From Cohnella caldifontis (lineage in GTDB: Bacteria; Bacillota; Bacilli; Paenibacillales; Paenibacillaceae): a DNA stretch of 49,032 bases. Every line of letters begins with the position of its first letter. Positions within the stretch are counted from its first letter, which is position 1. The stretch is taken from contig NZ_JAQZSJ010000022.1 in NCBI RefSeq assembly GCF_029360585.1, positions 1 to 49,032 of the forward strand. Reading direction: 5' to 3'. The notes under the pieces were generated by a model, which saw only the letters and a list, made by a program, of their open reading frames with translations, did no database searches and was not told the DNA's origin. The translations under genes were made by a program, and so were the position numbers. Below, in pieces: positions 25,496-33,358 of this stretch.

Positions 25496-25529
25496 AAAAC
25501 AAATGACAGGTCCAGTATGACGGACCTGC
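25496..25529 (-). terminator. Possible PilZ-gene terminator
   Basis: CAGGTCC (25507-25513) pairs with GGACCTG (25522-25528) round an 8-nt loop. On the minus strand it is followed by TCATTTGTTTTG, a T-rich but interrupted tract. Confidence 0.55.
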
Positions 25530-25572
25530 CGGAATTCGGCAATATGCGACTAGACGAGCGGCGCGCTTTCGC

Positions 25573-26298
25573 CTATCTTGCCTTTTTATATCCGGACTTC
25601 TTCTGAAGATCCCGATCTCCCTGCTTGCGGGTCTGCACGTTCCGCTCGACCTGCTGCCGCAGGATCAACGCGCGGAGCGGACGCATCATTTCCGGCTCCA
25701 ACACCCGCATGACGGCCCCGCACTCCACCCCGTCCTCCTGCTTCTCGCGCCGGACGATTTCCAGCTCGCAGCTGAATTCGAACCCGAGCGCCACGCTGGC
25801 TTTCAGCTTCGCCGACCGGAACAGTTCCGGCATATCGGGCACTTGGAAGCCGAGACCGGAAACGCTGATGTTCTTCAGCGGTACTTCCAGCGGTTCCTCG
25901 AGCGTTTTGGACTGGCCGTCCTTGTCGACGATATCCATGATCCGCAGGCTGCCCTTCACTTCGACGCGCGGGTGTTCGCGCTTTTCGTGGAACCGTTTAT
26001 GCATTTCGGGCGGCTGAATGAGCGCGATTGCCCCTTCGTATTTGGCGAACACGTTGGACGGAAAACTCTGGATGCCCGCCGGCGTATACACCGTCAGCTT
26101 GACCTTCTCCCCCAGCTCGAACGCGTCGTATTCGCTGATCTCGACTTCGAACAATTCGCCTTCCACATGCGTCATGAGACCCGTCGTCACGAAATTTTGC
26201 GACTCCACGACCGTTCGGCAGTGCAGCAAAATGCCCAGCGGAAGCAGGTCGCCGTTGCTGTTCCGGAAATCCGATGGCGTACTCGTACCTTGGCTCAC
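25573..26298 (-). CDS. PilZ-domain c-di-GMP receptor (YpfB/YcgR-like)
   Basis: 241 aa from a GTG at 26298 with GGAGG 8 nt upstream. An N-terminal YcgR-like flagellar-brake type domain (about 15-100) is followed by a PilZ domain (about 104-225). The c-di-GMP motifs are complete: R107-x-x-x-R111 (KREHPR) and N143-x-S-x-x-G148 (NISVSGLG). It should bind c-di-GMP and act on motility or surface structures. Its mRNA carries a class I c-di-GMP riboswitch and terminator (26338-26500), so both its level and its activity respond to the same second messenger. Two diguanylate cyclase genes lie directly upstream on the same strand. Confidence 0.93.
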   Translation of the reverse strand: MSQGTSTPSDFRNSNGDLLPLGILLHCRTVVESQNFVTTGLMTHVEGELFEVEISEYDAFELGEKVKLTVYTPAGIQSFPSNVFAKYEGAIALIQPPEMHKRFHEKREHPRVEVKGSLRIMDIVDKDGQSKTLEEPLEVPLKNISVSGLGFQVPDMPELFRSAKLKASVALGFEFSCELEIVRREKQEDGVECGAVMRVLEPEMMRPLRALILRQQVERNVQTRKQGDRDLQKKSGYKKAR

Positions 26299-26337
26299 CT
26301 ACGATACCTCCTTGCATCCCATGCTTAAATCTCCTAA

Positions 26338-26373
26338 AGAAAATAAAAAGGCGGCTTCCATTGGAAGCAGCCT
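26338..26373 (-). terminator. Riboswitch terminator (expression platform)
   Basis: Minus strand: GGC-n-GCTTCC pairs with GGAAGC-n-GCC round ATT-type loop (26350-26372), followed by TTTTTATTTTC. It stands between the c-di-GMP aptamer and the PilZ start codon. Confidence 0.85.
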
Positions 26374-26393
26374 GTTCGCCAAGTATCCCGGTT

Positions 26394-26500
26394 GATGTCG
26401 GGGACGGTTCGGCAGCCAGGCTGTCGTGGTTCGCGAAGCGAACGTTAGACCCTGTGGCTTTGCGTCCTTGCCTTTCGGCAAGTTTGCCATTTTCGACGTC
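26394..26500 (-). ncRNA. Class I c-di-GMP riboswitch (GEMM-I)
   Basis: The minus strand carries the hallmark sequence AATGGCAAAC, a TTGCC-GAAA-GGCAA tetraloop hairpin, GGACGCAAAGCCAC, a GGGTCTAA junction, a variable hairpin CGTTCGC-TTC-GCGAAC-like, and CAGCCTGGCTGCCGAA at the 3' end. P1 can form between GACGTCG (26494-26500) and CGACATC (26394-26400). This matches the GEMM/c-di-GMP-I consensus at all core positions I can recall. It is 96 nt upstream of the PilZ gene with a terminator in between. Confidence 0.95.
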
Positions 26501-26591
26501 GTTCTTTCTTATTCCGCAATTGATTCCATATTACCACATTTGTCCTAAATGCGTAAGCCCCCCGGGACCAAAGTCCCGGAACCTTTGTCCC

Positions 26592-27275
26592 TTAAGCTTT
26601 CAGTCTTTGCGCAGGCGTCTCTTTGCCGTGCTTCTTCTCGGCGTACATGCGGCGGTCGGCCGCCTGCATCAGTTCTTCCAGGACGCGGCCGTCATCCGGA
26701 TAGACGGCGGCGCCGGCGGAGACGCCCAGATTCTCGCCGCCGCGCAAGGCGATCCGCGAGGCCAGTTCCCCGATGTCCCGGCTCAGTTGGTCCAGCGAAG
26801 CGCGGTCTCCGTAGGGACACAGCAGCATGAATTCGTCTCCGCCCCATCGGGACGCGATTTCGCCATGCCGGGAAATGTCCCGCAGGCCGCGCCCGAATTT
26901 GCGCAGCACCTCGTCGCCTTTCGCATGGCCCAGCGTATCGTTGATCGCCTTGAAGTCGTTGAGGTCGACCAGGACGACGGAGAACCGTTTCCTTCTGCGG
27001 TCCGCCTGCGCCACGAGTTTGGGGAAACCCTGCTGCACGAAGCGGCGGTTGCAGACGCCGGTCAGCGGATCCTTCTCCGCCCAATCTTTCAGACGGTCGT
27101 AGCGGAAGCCGAGAAACCATCCGAGGGGAACCGACGCGGAAAGCAGCGCCGCCCCGCTCCACAACGCGTAACGAAGGGGCTCCGCCCCTCCGTCCCTCCC
27201 GAAGCAGAGAACGGCGGCCGCCGCACTGAACGCCAGCGCCAAACCGATTCCGATCGCTTGTCCGTTTCGTCTCAT
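26592..27275 (-). CDS. Membrane GGDEF diguanylate cyclase
   Basis: 227 aa with two N-terminal helices (about 6-24 and 38-57) and a GGDEF domain (about 65-220). The active site RWGGDEF (145-149) is intact, with DLNDFKAINDTLGHAKGD before it. The inhibitory I-site position reads RHGE (136-139) rather than RxxD, so product inhibition may be weakened. It probably makes c-di-GMP constitutively or under control of its small membrane part. GGAGG precedes the ATG. It lies 31 nt after the larger cyclase gene and forms an operon with it. Confidence 0.92.
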   Translation of the reverse strand: MRRNGQAIGIGLALAFSAAAAVLCFGRDGGAEPLRYALWSGAALLSASVPLGWFLGFRYDRLKDWAEKDPLTGVCNRRFVQQGFPKLVAQADRRRKRFSVVLVDLNDFKAINDTLGHAKGDEVLRKFGRGLRDISRHGEIASRWGGDEFMLLCPYGDRASLDQLSRDIGELASRIALRGGENLGVSAGAAVYPDDGRVLEELMQAADRRMYAEKKHGKETPAQRLKA

Positions 27276-27306
27276 CCCGGCACCTCCGACAAGGGCTCAA
27301 TCACCG

Positions 27307-28971
27307 TCAATGGGCGACCACGACGCGGTTTCTTCCGCCGTTCTTCGCCTGATACAAGGCGGCGTCCGCCCGGGCGAACACCTCGCGCAAAAACTCTTTC
27401 GGATCTTCGAATTTCAAGTCATCGCCGTCCTCGGACACGACGCCCATGCTGATCGTCACGTTCACGTTCTCGTCTCCCGCTTCGACGGCGTTCTGTTGGA
27501 TGGCATGAAGAATGCGTTCCGCCAGCAGCATGGCCTGTTCCCGGTTCGTGTGGGGCAGGTAGACGGTGAATTCTTCCCCGCCGTACCGGGCCAGAATATC
27601 CGTCCGGCGAAGCTTCCCGCGTACGGTTTCCGCCGTTCCGCGGATCACTTCGTCTCCGACCAGATGGCCGTAGCGGTCGTTGATCTGCTTGAAATGGTCG
27701 ATATCGAACAGGAACACGGAGAACGGTATCCGGTACCGCATGTTGAGCAGCACTTCGTGCTCCAGCTGCTGCATCAGGTAGCGCCGGTTGTAGCACCCCG
27801 TCAGGCTGTCGGTGATCGCCATCTGCTCCAGCTTCTGGTTGACGCGGAACAGCTCTTCCTGGATTTTGATCAGCTCCAGGTTTCTTTCGTGAAGCGCTTC
27901 GTTCTTGCGGTTCATTTCGTCCACCAGCTTGCGCAGCTCGGTCACGTCATGGAAAGCGATGACCCTGCCGATCAGCGTCTTCCGGTCGTCAAGCACCGGG
28001 GAAATCTGGATCGTCACGTGGCGGACGGAAGGATCCTGCAGTTTGATTTCGGTCTGCATGCGCTCTTGAGGATTATGTCGGTATTTATACAGAAATTCAT
28101 TAGTCTCTTCTTGCGTTTGCAGCGCGGAAAGGAATTTGCCCAGATCGAAAATTTCGCCTTGGGCCGTGCGGAGAAACGGGGATGCCCCCCGGTTCACCTC
28201 CAGCACCTTGTCTTCCTCGTCCACCACGATGATCCCCATGGCCATATGGGAGAGAATGTCCCGTTGGGCTACGCTGAGGATATCGAACATCCCGAATCGG
28301 TAGATGGCGAAAACAAAGCAGCAATCCGAAAGAAAAATGCCTAGGGAAGTCAAGCCCGGAATGACGGGCAGCCAAGGAGCCAGCAGCACGTTAATGAGCA
28401 GATCCAGCACGCTGAAGCCGGTCAGCACGAAAATGCCGATGACCGCGATCGCAAGCTGCTTGCGCTTGTTCATGGAGTTCACCGTCTTCAGGGCGTTGAA
28501 CATGATGAGCAGCGCGATGATGAAATAGACGTATTCGGCCACCACGAGCAGCCAGAATAAAGGCCCGTATTCCCGGTGCAAGTAAGAGCCGCCGACCGGC
28601 GAGAGGAACACGCCGCGGGGATTGAAGATGACGCCTGCGGCGCAGACGAGAGAGGGGAGCAAGTATAGGAACGCCTTATAGGGCTTCAGCGAGACGGCTC
28701 TGCCCGTCAAAAACAGCACGAAAAACAGCCATCCCGGTCCTAGCAGCGACAACGCGGTAAAAGAGAGCTTCACGAAGCCGAGTTGGAAACCCGGATAGCC
28801 GGTCGTGCTGGTCATGAACTGGCCGAACGGCCAGATCATCATGACGAAGTGGAAAACCAAATAGACCTTATGGGTGTGCGAGATGCGATTGAACGCCAGC
28901 ACGCCGAAGAACAAAAGGAGCAAACAGGCGAACAACAGCATGTCCGGCCAGACAAGCGCCAAGGCGGTCAC
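27307..28971 (-). CDS. 7TM-PAS-GGDEF diguanylate cyclase
   Basis: 554 aa, start GTG at 28971 with GGAG 5 nt upstream. About seven hydrophobic helices (10-230) of the kind found N-terminal to histidine kinases are followed by a PAS domain (about 238-345), a coiled coil (350-385) and a GGDEF domain (about 385-550). The active site is GGEEF (464-468) and the I-site RRTD (455-458) is correctly spaced, so it should be an active, feedback-inhibited cyclase sensing a membrane or small-molecule signal. First gene of the pair leading to the riboswitch-controlled PilZ gene. Confidence 0.94.
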   Translation of the reverse strand: MTALALVWPDMLLFACLLLLFFGVLAFNRISHTHKVYLVFHFVMMIWPFGQFMTSTTGYPGFQLGFVKLSFTALSLLGPGWLFFVLFLTGRAVSLKPYKAFLYLLPSLVCAAGVIFNPRGVFLSPVGGSYLHREYGPLFWLLVVAEYVYFIIALLIMFNALKTVNSMNKRKQLAIAVIGIFVLTGFSVLDLLINVLLAPWLPVIPGLTSLGIFLSDCCFVFAIYRFGMFDILSVAQRDILSHMAMGIIVVDEEDKVLEVNRGASPFLRTAQGEIFDLGKFLSALQTQEETNEFLYKYRHNPQERMQTEIKLQDPSVRHVTIQISPVLDDRKTLIGRVIAFHDVTELRKLVDEMNRKNEALHERNLELIKIQEELFRVNQKLEQMAITDSLTGCYNRRYLMQQLEHEVLLNMRYRIPFSVFLFDIDHFKQINDRYGHLVGDEVIRGTAETVRGKLRRTDILARYGGEEFTVYLPHTNREQAMLLAERILHAIQQNAVEAGDENVNVTISMGVVSEDGDDLKFEDPKEFLREVFARADAALYQAKNGGRNRVVVAH

Positions 28972-29022
28972 CTTTTCTCCAAAGGAAGGAGTCTCTTTCT
29001 CCGTATAGGCAAGCTTCCTGCA

Positions 29023-29052
29023 ATTTTACCATATTGTAGATTTTTCCGACAA
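29023..29052 (-). promoter_or_regulatory. Promoter of the diguanylate cyclase operon
   Basis: Minus-strand -35 TTGTCG (29047-29052) and -10 TAAAAT (29023-29028), spacer 18 bp, in an AT-rich gap 52 nt upstream of the GTG. Confidence 0.65.
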
Positions 29053-29101
29053 TCGATATTGATTAATTTTTTCCTAAATTATGGTTACGGAATGGGGGTT
29101 T

Positions 29102-30286
29102 TTACCTGCCGGCTTCACGATTCCGCATTCTGTCCATATACGGGGTGACGGAGAGGAAATCCCGGAACGCTTCGTACTCCCGCCTTGCTTCTTCCGCGCT
29201 CCCGCCCTTGCCTTTAACCGCGCGGATCAACAGGTTTTTGGGCGTATGCTCCAGGTCGATGAACTCCAGAATCTGCGTCCGGTATCCCGCCGTTTCCAGC
29301 AAATTCGCCCGGATGGCGTCCGTCGCCAGCGCCGCGAATCTTTCCTTCAAGATGCCGTGTTTCAAAATGGGCTTCAGCGCCGGTTGGGAAATTTGGCGGA
29401 ACAGCTCGTGCTGGCAGCAGGGGACGGACAGGATCACGGATGCGTTCCATCCGATCGCTTTCAGCAACGCGGCGTCCGTCGCCGTATCGCACGCGTGCAG
29501 GGTAACGACCATGTCGACGGACGTTTCCTTCTCGTACTCGGCGATATCCCCGACGGCGAACGCGAGTCCGCTCCATCCCAAGTCTTCCGCGAGACGGGAA
29601 CAAGTTCGGATGACGTCAGCCTTCAAGTCGAGGCCGATAATGCGGACGGGGAACTTCTCCCGCACCGCGAGCAAATGGTAGAGGGCAAACGTCAAATACG
29701 ATTTGCCGCATCCGAAATCGACCACGGTCAGCTGGCGCCCGCGGGGAAGCTCGGGCACCGTGTCGGCGACCATCTCGAGAAACCGGTTGATTTGCCGGAA
29801 TTTATCGTACTTCGCTTTGACGACCTTGCCCTCCGGCGTCATCACGCCGAGCCGGACGAGGAACGGGACGGGTTCGCCCTCGGGGATGACATACGATTTC
29901 GCCCGGTTGTGGGAGCCGGCGTTCGGCGCCGCCTTGGCGGTCGGTTTTCCTCTCCGCACGGCGACTTCGCCCTTCTTGTTCGCCAGCAGCTGAATATCCG
30001 CCTCGGGCGTTTTGATCAGCGCTTGCCGGTATTCCGCCATCGCCGCGATCAGCCGGCCTGCCGTCTCGGCCAGGGGTACGTTCTCATGAAATGCCTTGTT
30101 GTCCCGGAACCGCTCGAATTGGTAGAACATGCCGTCTTTCAGCCGCAGCGGCCGAACGGCCGTTTTATTCGCGGTCTGTCCGTCCTTCCTGCGGGGCTGG
30201 CTGAACGTGGCCTGGAGCAGCTCTTGCTTCGCCGCGGCGTCCCGGAGAACGCCCTGCCAATCCGGTTGTTGCCGCTTTTCCGTCAT
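29102..30286 (-). CDS. Class I SAM-dependent methyltransferase (Methyltransf_32/METTL25-like)
   Basis: 394 aa. Poorly conserved N-terminal half (1-190), then a Rossmann methyltransferase with SAM motif VVDFGCGKSYLTFAL, the acidic GLDLKADVI, GDIAEY and the distinctive TLHACDTATD and SVPCCQHEL motifs. These CC/HACD motifs are those of the Methyltransf_32 family, which includes eukaryotic METTL25/RRNAD1; the bacterial substrate is unknown to me. It overlaps the alpha/beta hydrolase gene by ATGA and is third in a likely yyaC-hydrolase-methyltransferase operon. Confidence 0.88.
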   Translation of the reverse strand: MTEKRQQPDWQGVLRDAAAKQELLQATFSQPRRKDGQTANKTAVRPLRLKDGMFYQFERFRDNKAFHENVPLAETAGRLIAAMAEYRQALIKTPEADIQLLANKKGEVAVRRGKPTAKAAPNAGSHNRAKSYVIPEGEPVPFLVRLGVMTPEGKVVKAKYDKFRQINRFLEMVADTVPELPRGRQLTVVDFGCGKSYLTFALYHLLAVREKFPVRIIGLDLKADVIRTCSRLAEDLGWSGLAFAVGDIAEYEKETSVDMVVTLHACDTATDAALLKAIGWNASVILSVPCCQHELFRQISQPALKPILKHGILKERFAALATDAIRANLLETAGYRTQILEFIDLEHTPKNLLIRAVKGKGGSAEEARREYEAFRDFLSVTPYMDRMRNREAGR

Positions 30287-31122
30287 TCCGCGTTCTCCCC
30301 CGCTCCCGGGATAGCCTCCAGGAAAGCCGTCAGTTCGCCTGACAACCGCTCCGGATCCTCCATCATGCTCATATGCCCGGAGCCGGGCAGCGTCACGGCG
30401 CGGATATGGGGCAGGTCCACCGGAAAACGGCGCTCCGGCGGCACGACTTCGTCCAACTCACCGGCGAGCAACAGAATCGGCAGGGCGGTACGGCGCAGCA
30501 CGGCCGTGCGGTCCGGGCGCTCGCGCATGCCCAATGCGCAGCCGACGGCGCCCCGCGGGGAGGTGCCGTAGCCGATCTCGAGCGCGGCGTTCACCCGGTC
30601 GGCCATCGACGTCCGATGCGCCGGCGCGAACAGCTTCGGCACGAGCCCGTCGACGAACGGCTTCACGCCTTCCGTCCGGATCCGCTCGGCGGCGGCCAGC
30701 CGCCCTTCCTTGCCCGCTTCCGTATCCGGCAGCGGCGTGGAATGGATCAGGCCGAAACCGAGCAGCCGTTCGGGATGGCGTTCCGCCAGGGCAAGGGCGA
30801 CGTAACCGCCGAGCGAATGGCCGAAAAGGAACGCACGGCCGATCCCCAGCCTATCCATCAGCCGGATGACATCATCGGCCAGGCTCTCCATGGAGTAGAC
30901 GCCGTCCGGGGCAGGCGAACCTCCGTGCCCGCGCAAGTCCGGCACGATGACGCGGTATTTGGCCGCCAGAGCCGGGACGACCTCGGACCAATAACGGCCG
31001 TCTCCGCAGTATCCGTGAAGCAGCACGAGGGGAAAGCCCCCGCCGCGGTCCTCGAAGCGGAGCTCGACTGCGTCTGTCTTATCGGCATTCGGAATATGCG
31101 GGTGAATCGAAGGGTTCGGCAT
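30283..31122 (-). CDS. Alpha/beta hydrolase
   Basis: About 279 aa from the ATG at 31122 (AAGGA 10 nt upstream); an ATG at 31143 directly abutting the yyaC stop is also possible. Alpha/beta-hydrolase fold with the oxyanion HGYCGDGRYW, the nucleophile elbow GHSLGG, the acid in AGELDEVVP and the catalytic His in GSGHMSMME. The triad is complete; esterase, lipase-like or C-C hydrolase activity cannot be told apart. The stop overlaps the methyltransferase start by 4 nt. Confidence 0.9.
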   Translation of the reverse strand: MPNPSIHPHIPNADKTDAVELRFEDRGGGFPLVLLHGYCGDGRYWSEVVPALAAKYRVIVPDLRGHGGSPAPDGVYSMESLADDVIRLMDRLGIGRAFLFGHSLGGYVALALAERHPERLLGFGLIHSTPLPDTEAGKEGRLAAAERIRTEGVKPFVDGLVPKLFAPAHRTSMADRVNAALEIGYGTSPRGAVGCALGMRERPDRTAVLRRTALPILLLAGELDEVVPPERRFPVDLPHIRAVTLPGSGHMSMMEDPERLSGELTAFLEAIPGAGENAE

Positions 31123-31143
31123 ACGGAACACATCCTTATCCAT

Positions 31144-31668
31144 TTATCTTTCTTCGGCCTGCCAGGCGCGCCCGATGGCGTCCGCGATGACGCGGGCCAT
31201 ATTCATGACGCGGAACAGGGAGGTCGTCTGCAGCGTCCAGTACGGTTTCGGCCCGGCCGCGTTCACGATCCCGGCAATGCTGTAAGCGCCGACCGGCGGC
31301 AGGTTTTTCCCGATGGAGCGGGCCGGGACGAGCGGGCGGGCAGCCGCCAAGTACAGCCCCACCGACTCCGGGCGTCCGAGGCAGGCATCGATCGCGAGCA
31401 CGGTTCCCTCTTGCGGCAGCGCCCGGATCACGTCCGGCAGCTTCTCGGCGTCGCAGGGGCGCTCGAGCGTCCCGATCACGCGCGGCAATCCGGCTTCCGT
31501 CAGCAGCGTGCCCGCCCAAGGCCCCAGGCAATCGCCGGACGACCGGTCGGTGCCGATGCAGAGGAACGTCATCTCCCGAAGCGGGTGACGCTCCGCGATC
31601 CGCCGCGCGAACGCCGCGAGGCCCGCCTCGTCCACCCGCGCCGTTTGTTCGTGCCATGACTCCGCCAT
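31144..31668 (-). CDS. yyaC: Spore protease YyaC (DUF1256)
   Basis: About 174 aa from the ATG at 31668; GGAGG lies 14 nt upstream, a rather long spacing. FLCIGTDRSSGDCLGPWAG and the block AIDACLGRPESVG are characteristic of the YyaC/GPR-related family of spore formers. YyaC is sporulation-associated and has homology to the germination protease GPR. Its presence supports an endospore-forming host. It is divergent from yfkK and first in a three-gene operon. Confidence 0.9.
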   Translation of the reverse strand: MAESWHEQTARVDEAGLAAFARRIAERHPLREMTFLCIGTDRSSGDCLGPWAGTLLTEAGLPRVIGTLERPCDAEKLPDVIRALPQEGTVLAIDACLGRPESVGLYLAAARPLVPARSIGKNLPPVGAYSIAGIVNAAGPKPYWTLQTTSLFRVMNMARVIADAIGRAWQAEER

Positions 31669-31747
31669 CGTTTCGTTCCCGTCCTCCGTTTTCGTATCGT
31701 TTCTTCTTATCAGGTTACCATGCGGAAATCCATTCCGCCAACGGATG

Positions 31748-31756
31748 TGGTACAAT
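31748..31756 (+). promoter_or_regulatory. Extended -10 promoter of yfkK
   Basis: TGGTACAAT, an extended -10 element (TGn plus TACAAT), about 75 bp upstream of the yfkK start; no good -35 is visible. Confidence 0.5.
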
Positions 31757-31829
31757 AGCAACATCCCGCGGCCCCGGCCCCCTACGGGGCAAGGACGCCG
31801 GCCGCGAATTCGAACGGAGGTTTCCCCGA

Positions 31830-32051
31830 ATGGATTTATCCGTGCCGACCCAAGCCAACGTGGAACATATGATCGAAACGATCAAAACGAAGCTGAGGAT
31901 GGCTTCCGGCGCCGCCATGCAGGCGTCCGCTTTCGACGCCTCCAAATACGAAGACTTGAAGGATATTTACGACATGGTCGTCTCCAAGGACCGCTTCAGC
32001 ATCAGCGAGGTGGAAGCGATCGTTTCGGAGCTGGGCCGCCTGCGCGGGTAA
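31830..32051 (+). CDS. DUF1128 family protein YfkK (UPF0435)
   Basis: 73 aa, the length of B. subtilis YfkK. Matches the family pattern MDLS...NVEHMIETIKTKL and YEDLKDIYDMVVSKDRFSIS. Function unknown. GGAGG lies 9 nt before the ATG; in-frame sequence upstream to 31656 is not family-like. It is monocistronic with a terminator 32 bp after the stop. Confidence 0.92.
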   Translation: MDLSVPTQANVEHMIETIKTKLRMASGAAMQASAFDASKYEDLKDIYDMVVSKDRFSISEVEAIVSELGRLRG

Positions 32052-32083
32052 GGCTGCCTCCGCACGACCCCAATGACAAGCGA

Positions 32084-32131
32084 AAGGACCTCAATCCCAC
32101 CGTAAAGTGGAGGTTGAAGTCCTTTTCTTTG
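32084..32131 (+). terminator. yfkK terminator
   Basis: AAGGAC-n-TCAA...CCAC pairs with GTGG...TTGA-n-GTCCTT, a long slightly imperfect stem followed by TTCTTT. Confidence 0.85.
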
Positions 32132-32132
32132 C

Positions 32133-32267
32133 CTAACGGACACCTTGGCCGCTATTCGACAAGAATCGGGCATTCCCGAGACGTAACGGACAGAGATGAC
32201 CTTACCGGCAACGTTTTGCGGCAACAAGCGACGTTTTCGTCCCCATAAGCGCAACGGTGTCCGTTAG
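32133..32267. repeat. Intergenic ACGGACA repeat cluster
   Basis: CTAACGGACACC (32133-32144) and its exact inverse GGTGTCCGTTAG (32256-32267) bound a 135-bp segment. A further direct copy AACGGACA lies at 32185-32192. The rest of the 340-bp gap between yfkK and the DUF4380 gene (to 32389) holds only a CCGCCGCGCGGCGG palindrome near 32355 and no gene. Resembles dispersed intergenic repeats of Paenibacillaceae genomes, but family identity is not proven here. Confidence 0.55.
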
Positions 32268-32389
32268 AACGCGAAAGATCGGGGAACGACCCGGATAACG
32301 TCCGCCGCGTCCCTTAGCTTTATCCCTCTCGCGCTATTGAACGATGGATGCCCGCCGCGCGGCGGCGTTCCGGTTTCGAGTTCCGGCGG

Positions 32390-33319
32390 TCACGATACGT
32401 AAGCTTTCAGCCGCGACACGGCTTCCTCCGGGCTCCCTTGGCGCAAATCCAGGCCTTTGACGACTTGCCAAGTCTCTTCGTGCACGACGGTCTCTTCCGA
32501 TTCGACCTCGCGCAGTTCGCCGAGCGTCTCCAGCTCCAGCATCAACGCGTTCGTGTACAATTCGAAGGATACGCCGAAATCCGGATACGAACCGCCGGGC
32601 ACGGGACGGTAGCGTTTGATGAACGTGTCTCCGTGATTGCTGTACGCGGCCCAGCCCGCTTCGTTGTCGATCCCGACTTTGTAAGGCGTCGGGCCTTCGC
32701 CCTGGTCGACCACCATTTCCGACTCGGTGAACTTGATGCGCGGATCGTTCAGACGGTTATAAGGCCAGTGAATGAAGCGGCGGTTAGGCAGCAGCCCGGT
32801 ATCCGCGCCCGTAAGCGGCACGACCGCGCGCCCGCCCGCGCCCATGACGGACAGCGCCCAAGGCGCGAAACGGATCGGCCATGGCCCCCGGTTCGTCACC
32901 CGGTGGATCGCCGTGACGTTCGGTCCTTCCGGATCCAGCCGCAGCTCGATTTCCTTGACGACCTGGTTCCATTGCTCCTGGGGAGCGCGCAGCACGATGC
33001 CGTTATCGCCGGCTTTCTCCCATTCGACGGGGTTATTGTCCGGATAGGTCGTGCGGGGCGCGCGTTCCGGACTCGTCCACAGCCGATGTCCGCCATAGAT
33101 GTGCCACGCGCCTCCGCCCACCGGTTCGAAGTGCTCCCCGGACTGGACGATGTTCTTTTCCCGGTCTTCGAAGAACAGGTTGGTGCCGCCCGCCGATGAC
33201 AGGTGGATGATGCGGGGACCGAAATCCAGGGTGGCGAGCAGCTCGACGCTTCCGTTCTTCAACGAAACGCAGCGTCCCCACCGCTCATGCTGAATCGTTT
33301 CTGCCAATACCTTGGACAT
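32390..33319 (-). CDS. DUF4380 protein, galactose-mutarotase-like fold
   Basis: 309 aa from the ATG at 33319; GGAG lies 13 nt upstream, and a GTG at 33331 would be too close to it. Beta-rich protein with FGPRIIHLSSAGG, GGHRLWTSPERAP, APWALSVMGAGG and YTNALMLELETLG. This pattern fits DUF4380 proteins, which have an aldose-1-epimerase-like supersandwich. Placed directly after galT in the gal operon, it may replace the missing galM, but catalytic residues cannot be assigned with certainty. Confidence 0.8.
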   Translation of the reverse strand: MSKVLAETIQHERWGRCVSLKNGSVELLATLDFGPRIIHLSSAGGTNLFFEDREKNIVQSGEHFEPVGGGAWHIYGGHRLWTSPERAPRTTYPDNNPVEWEKAGDNGIVLRAPQEQWNQVVKEIELRLDPEGPNVTAIHRVTNRGPWPIRFAPWALSVMGAGGRAVVPLTGADTGLLPNRRFIHWPYNRLNDPRIKFTESEMVVDQGEGPTPYKVGIDNEAGWAAYSNHGDTFIKRYRPVPGGSYPDFGVSFELYTNALMLELETLGELREVESEETVVHEETWQVVKGLDLRQGSPEEAVSRLKAYVS

Positions 33320-33358
33320 GTTGCTGCACACGCTCCTTTGTCGATAAAAAAACGAACC

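Noticed and set aside
26558..26592. Hairpin CCGGGAC/GTCCCGG after the small GGDEF gene as a terminator
   Set aside because: No T-run follows on the minus strand, so I do not list it; weak termination is possible.
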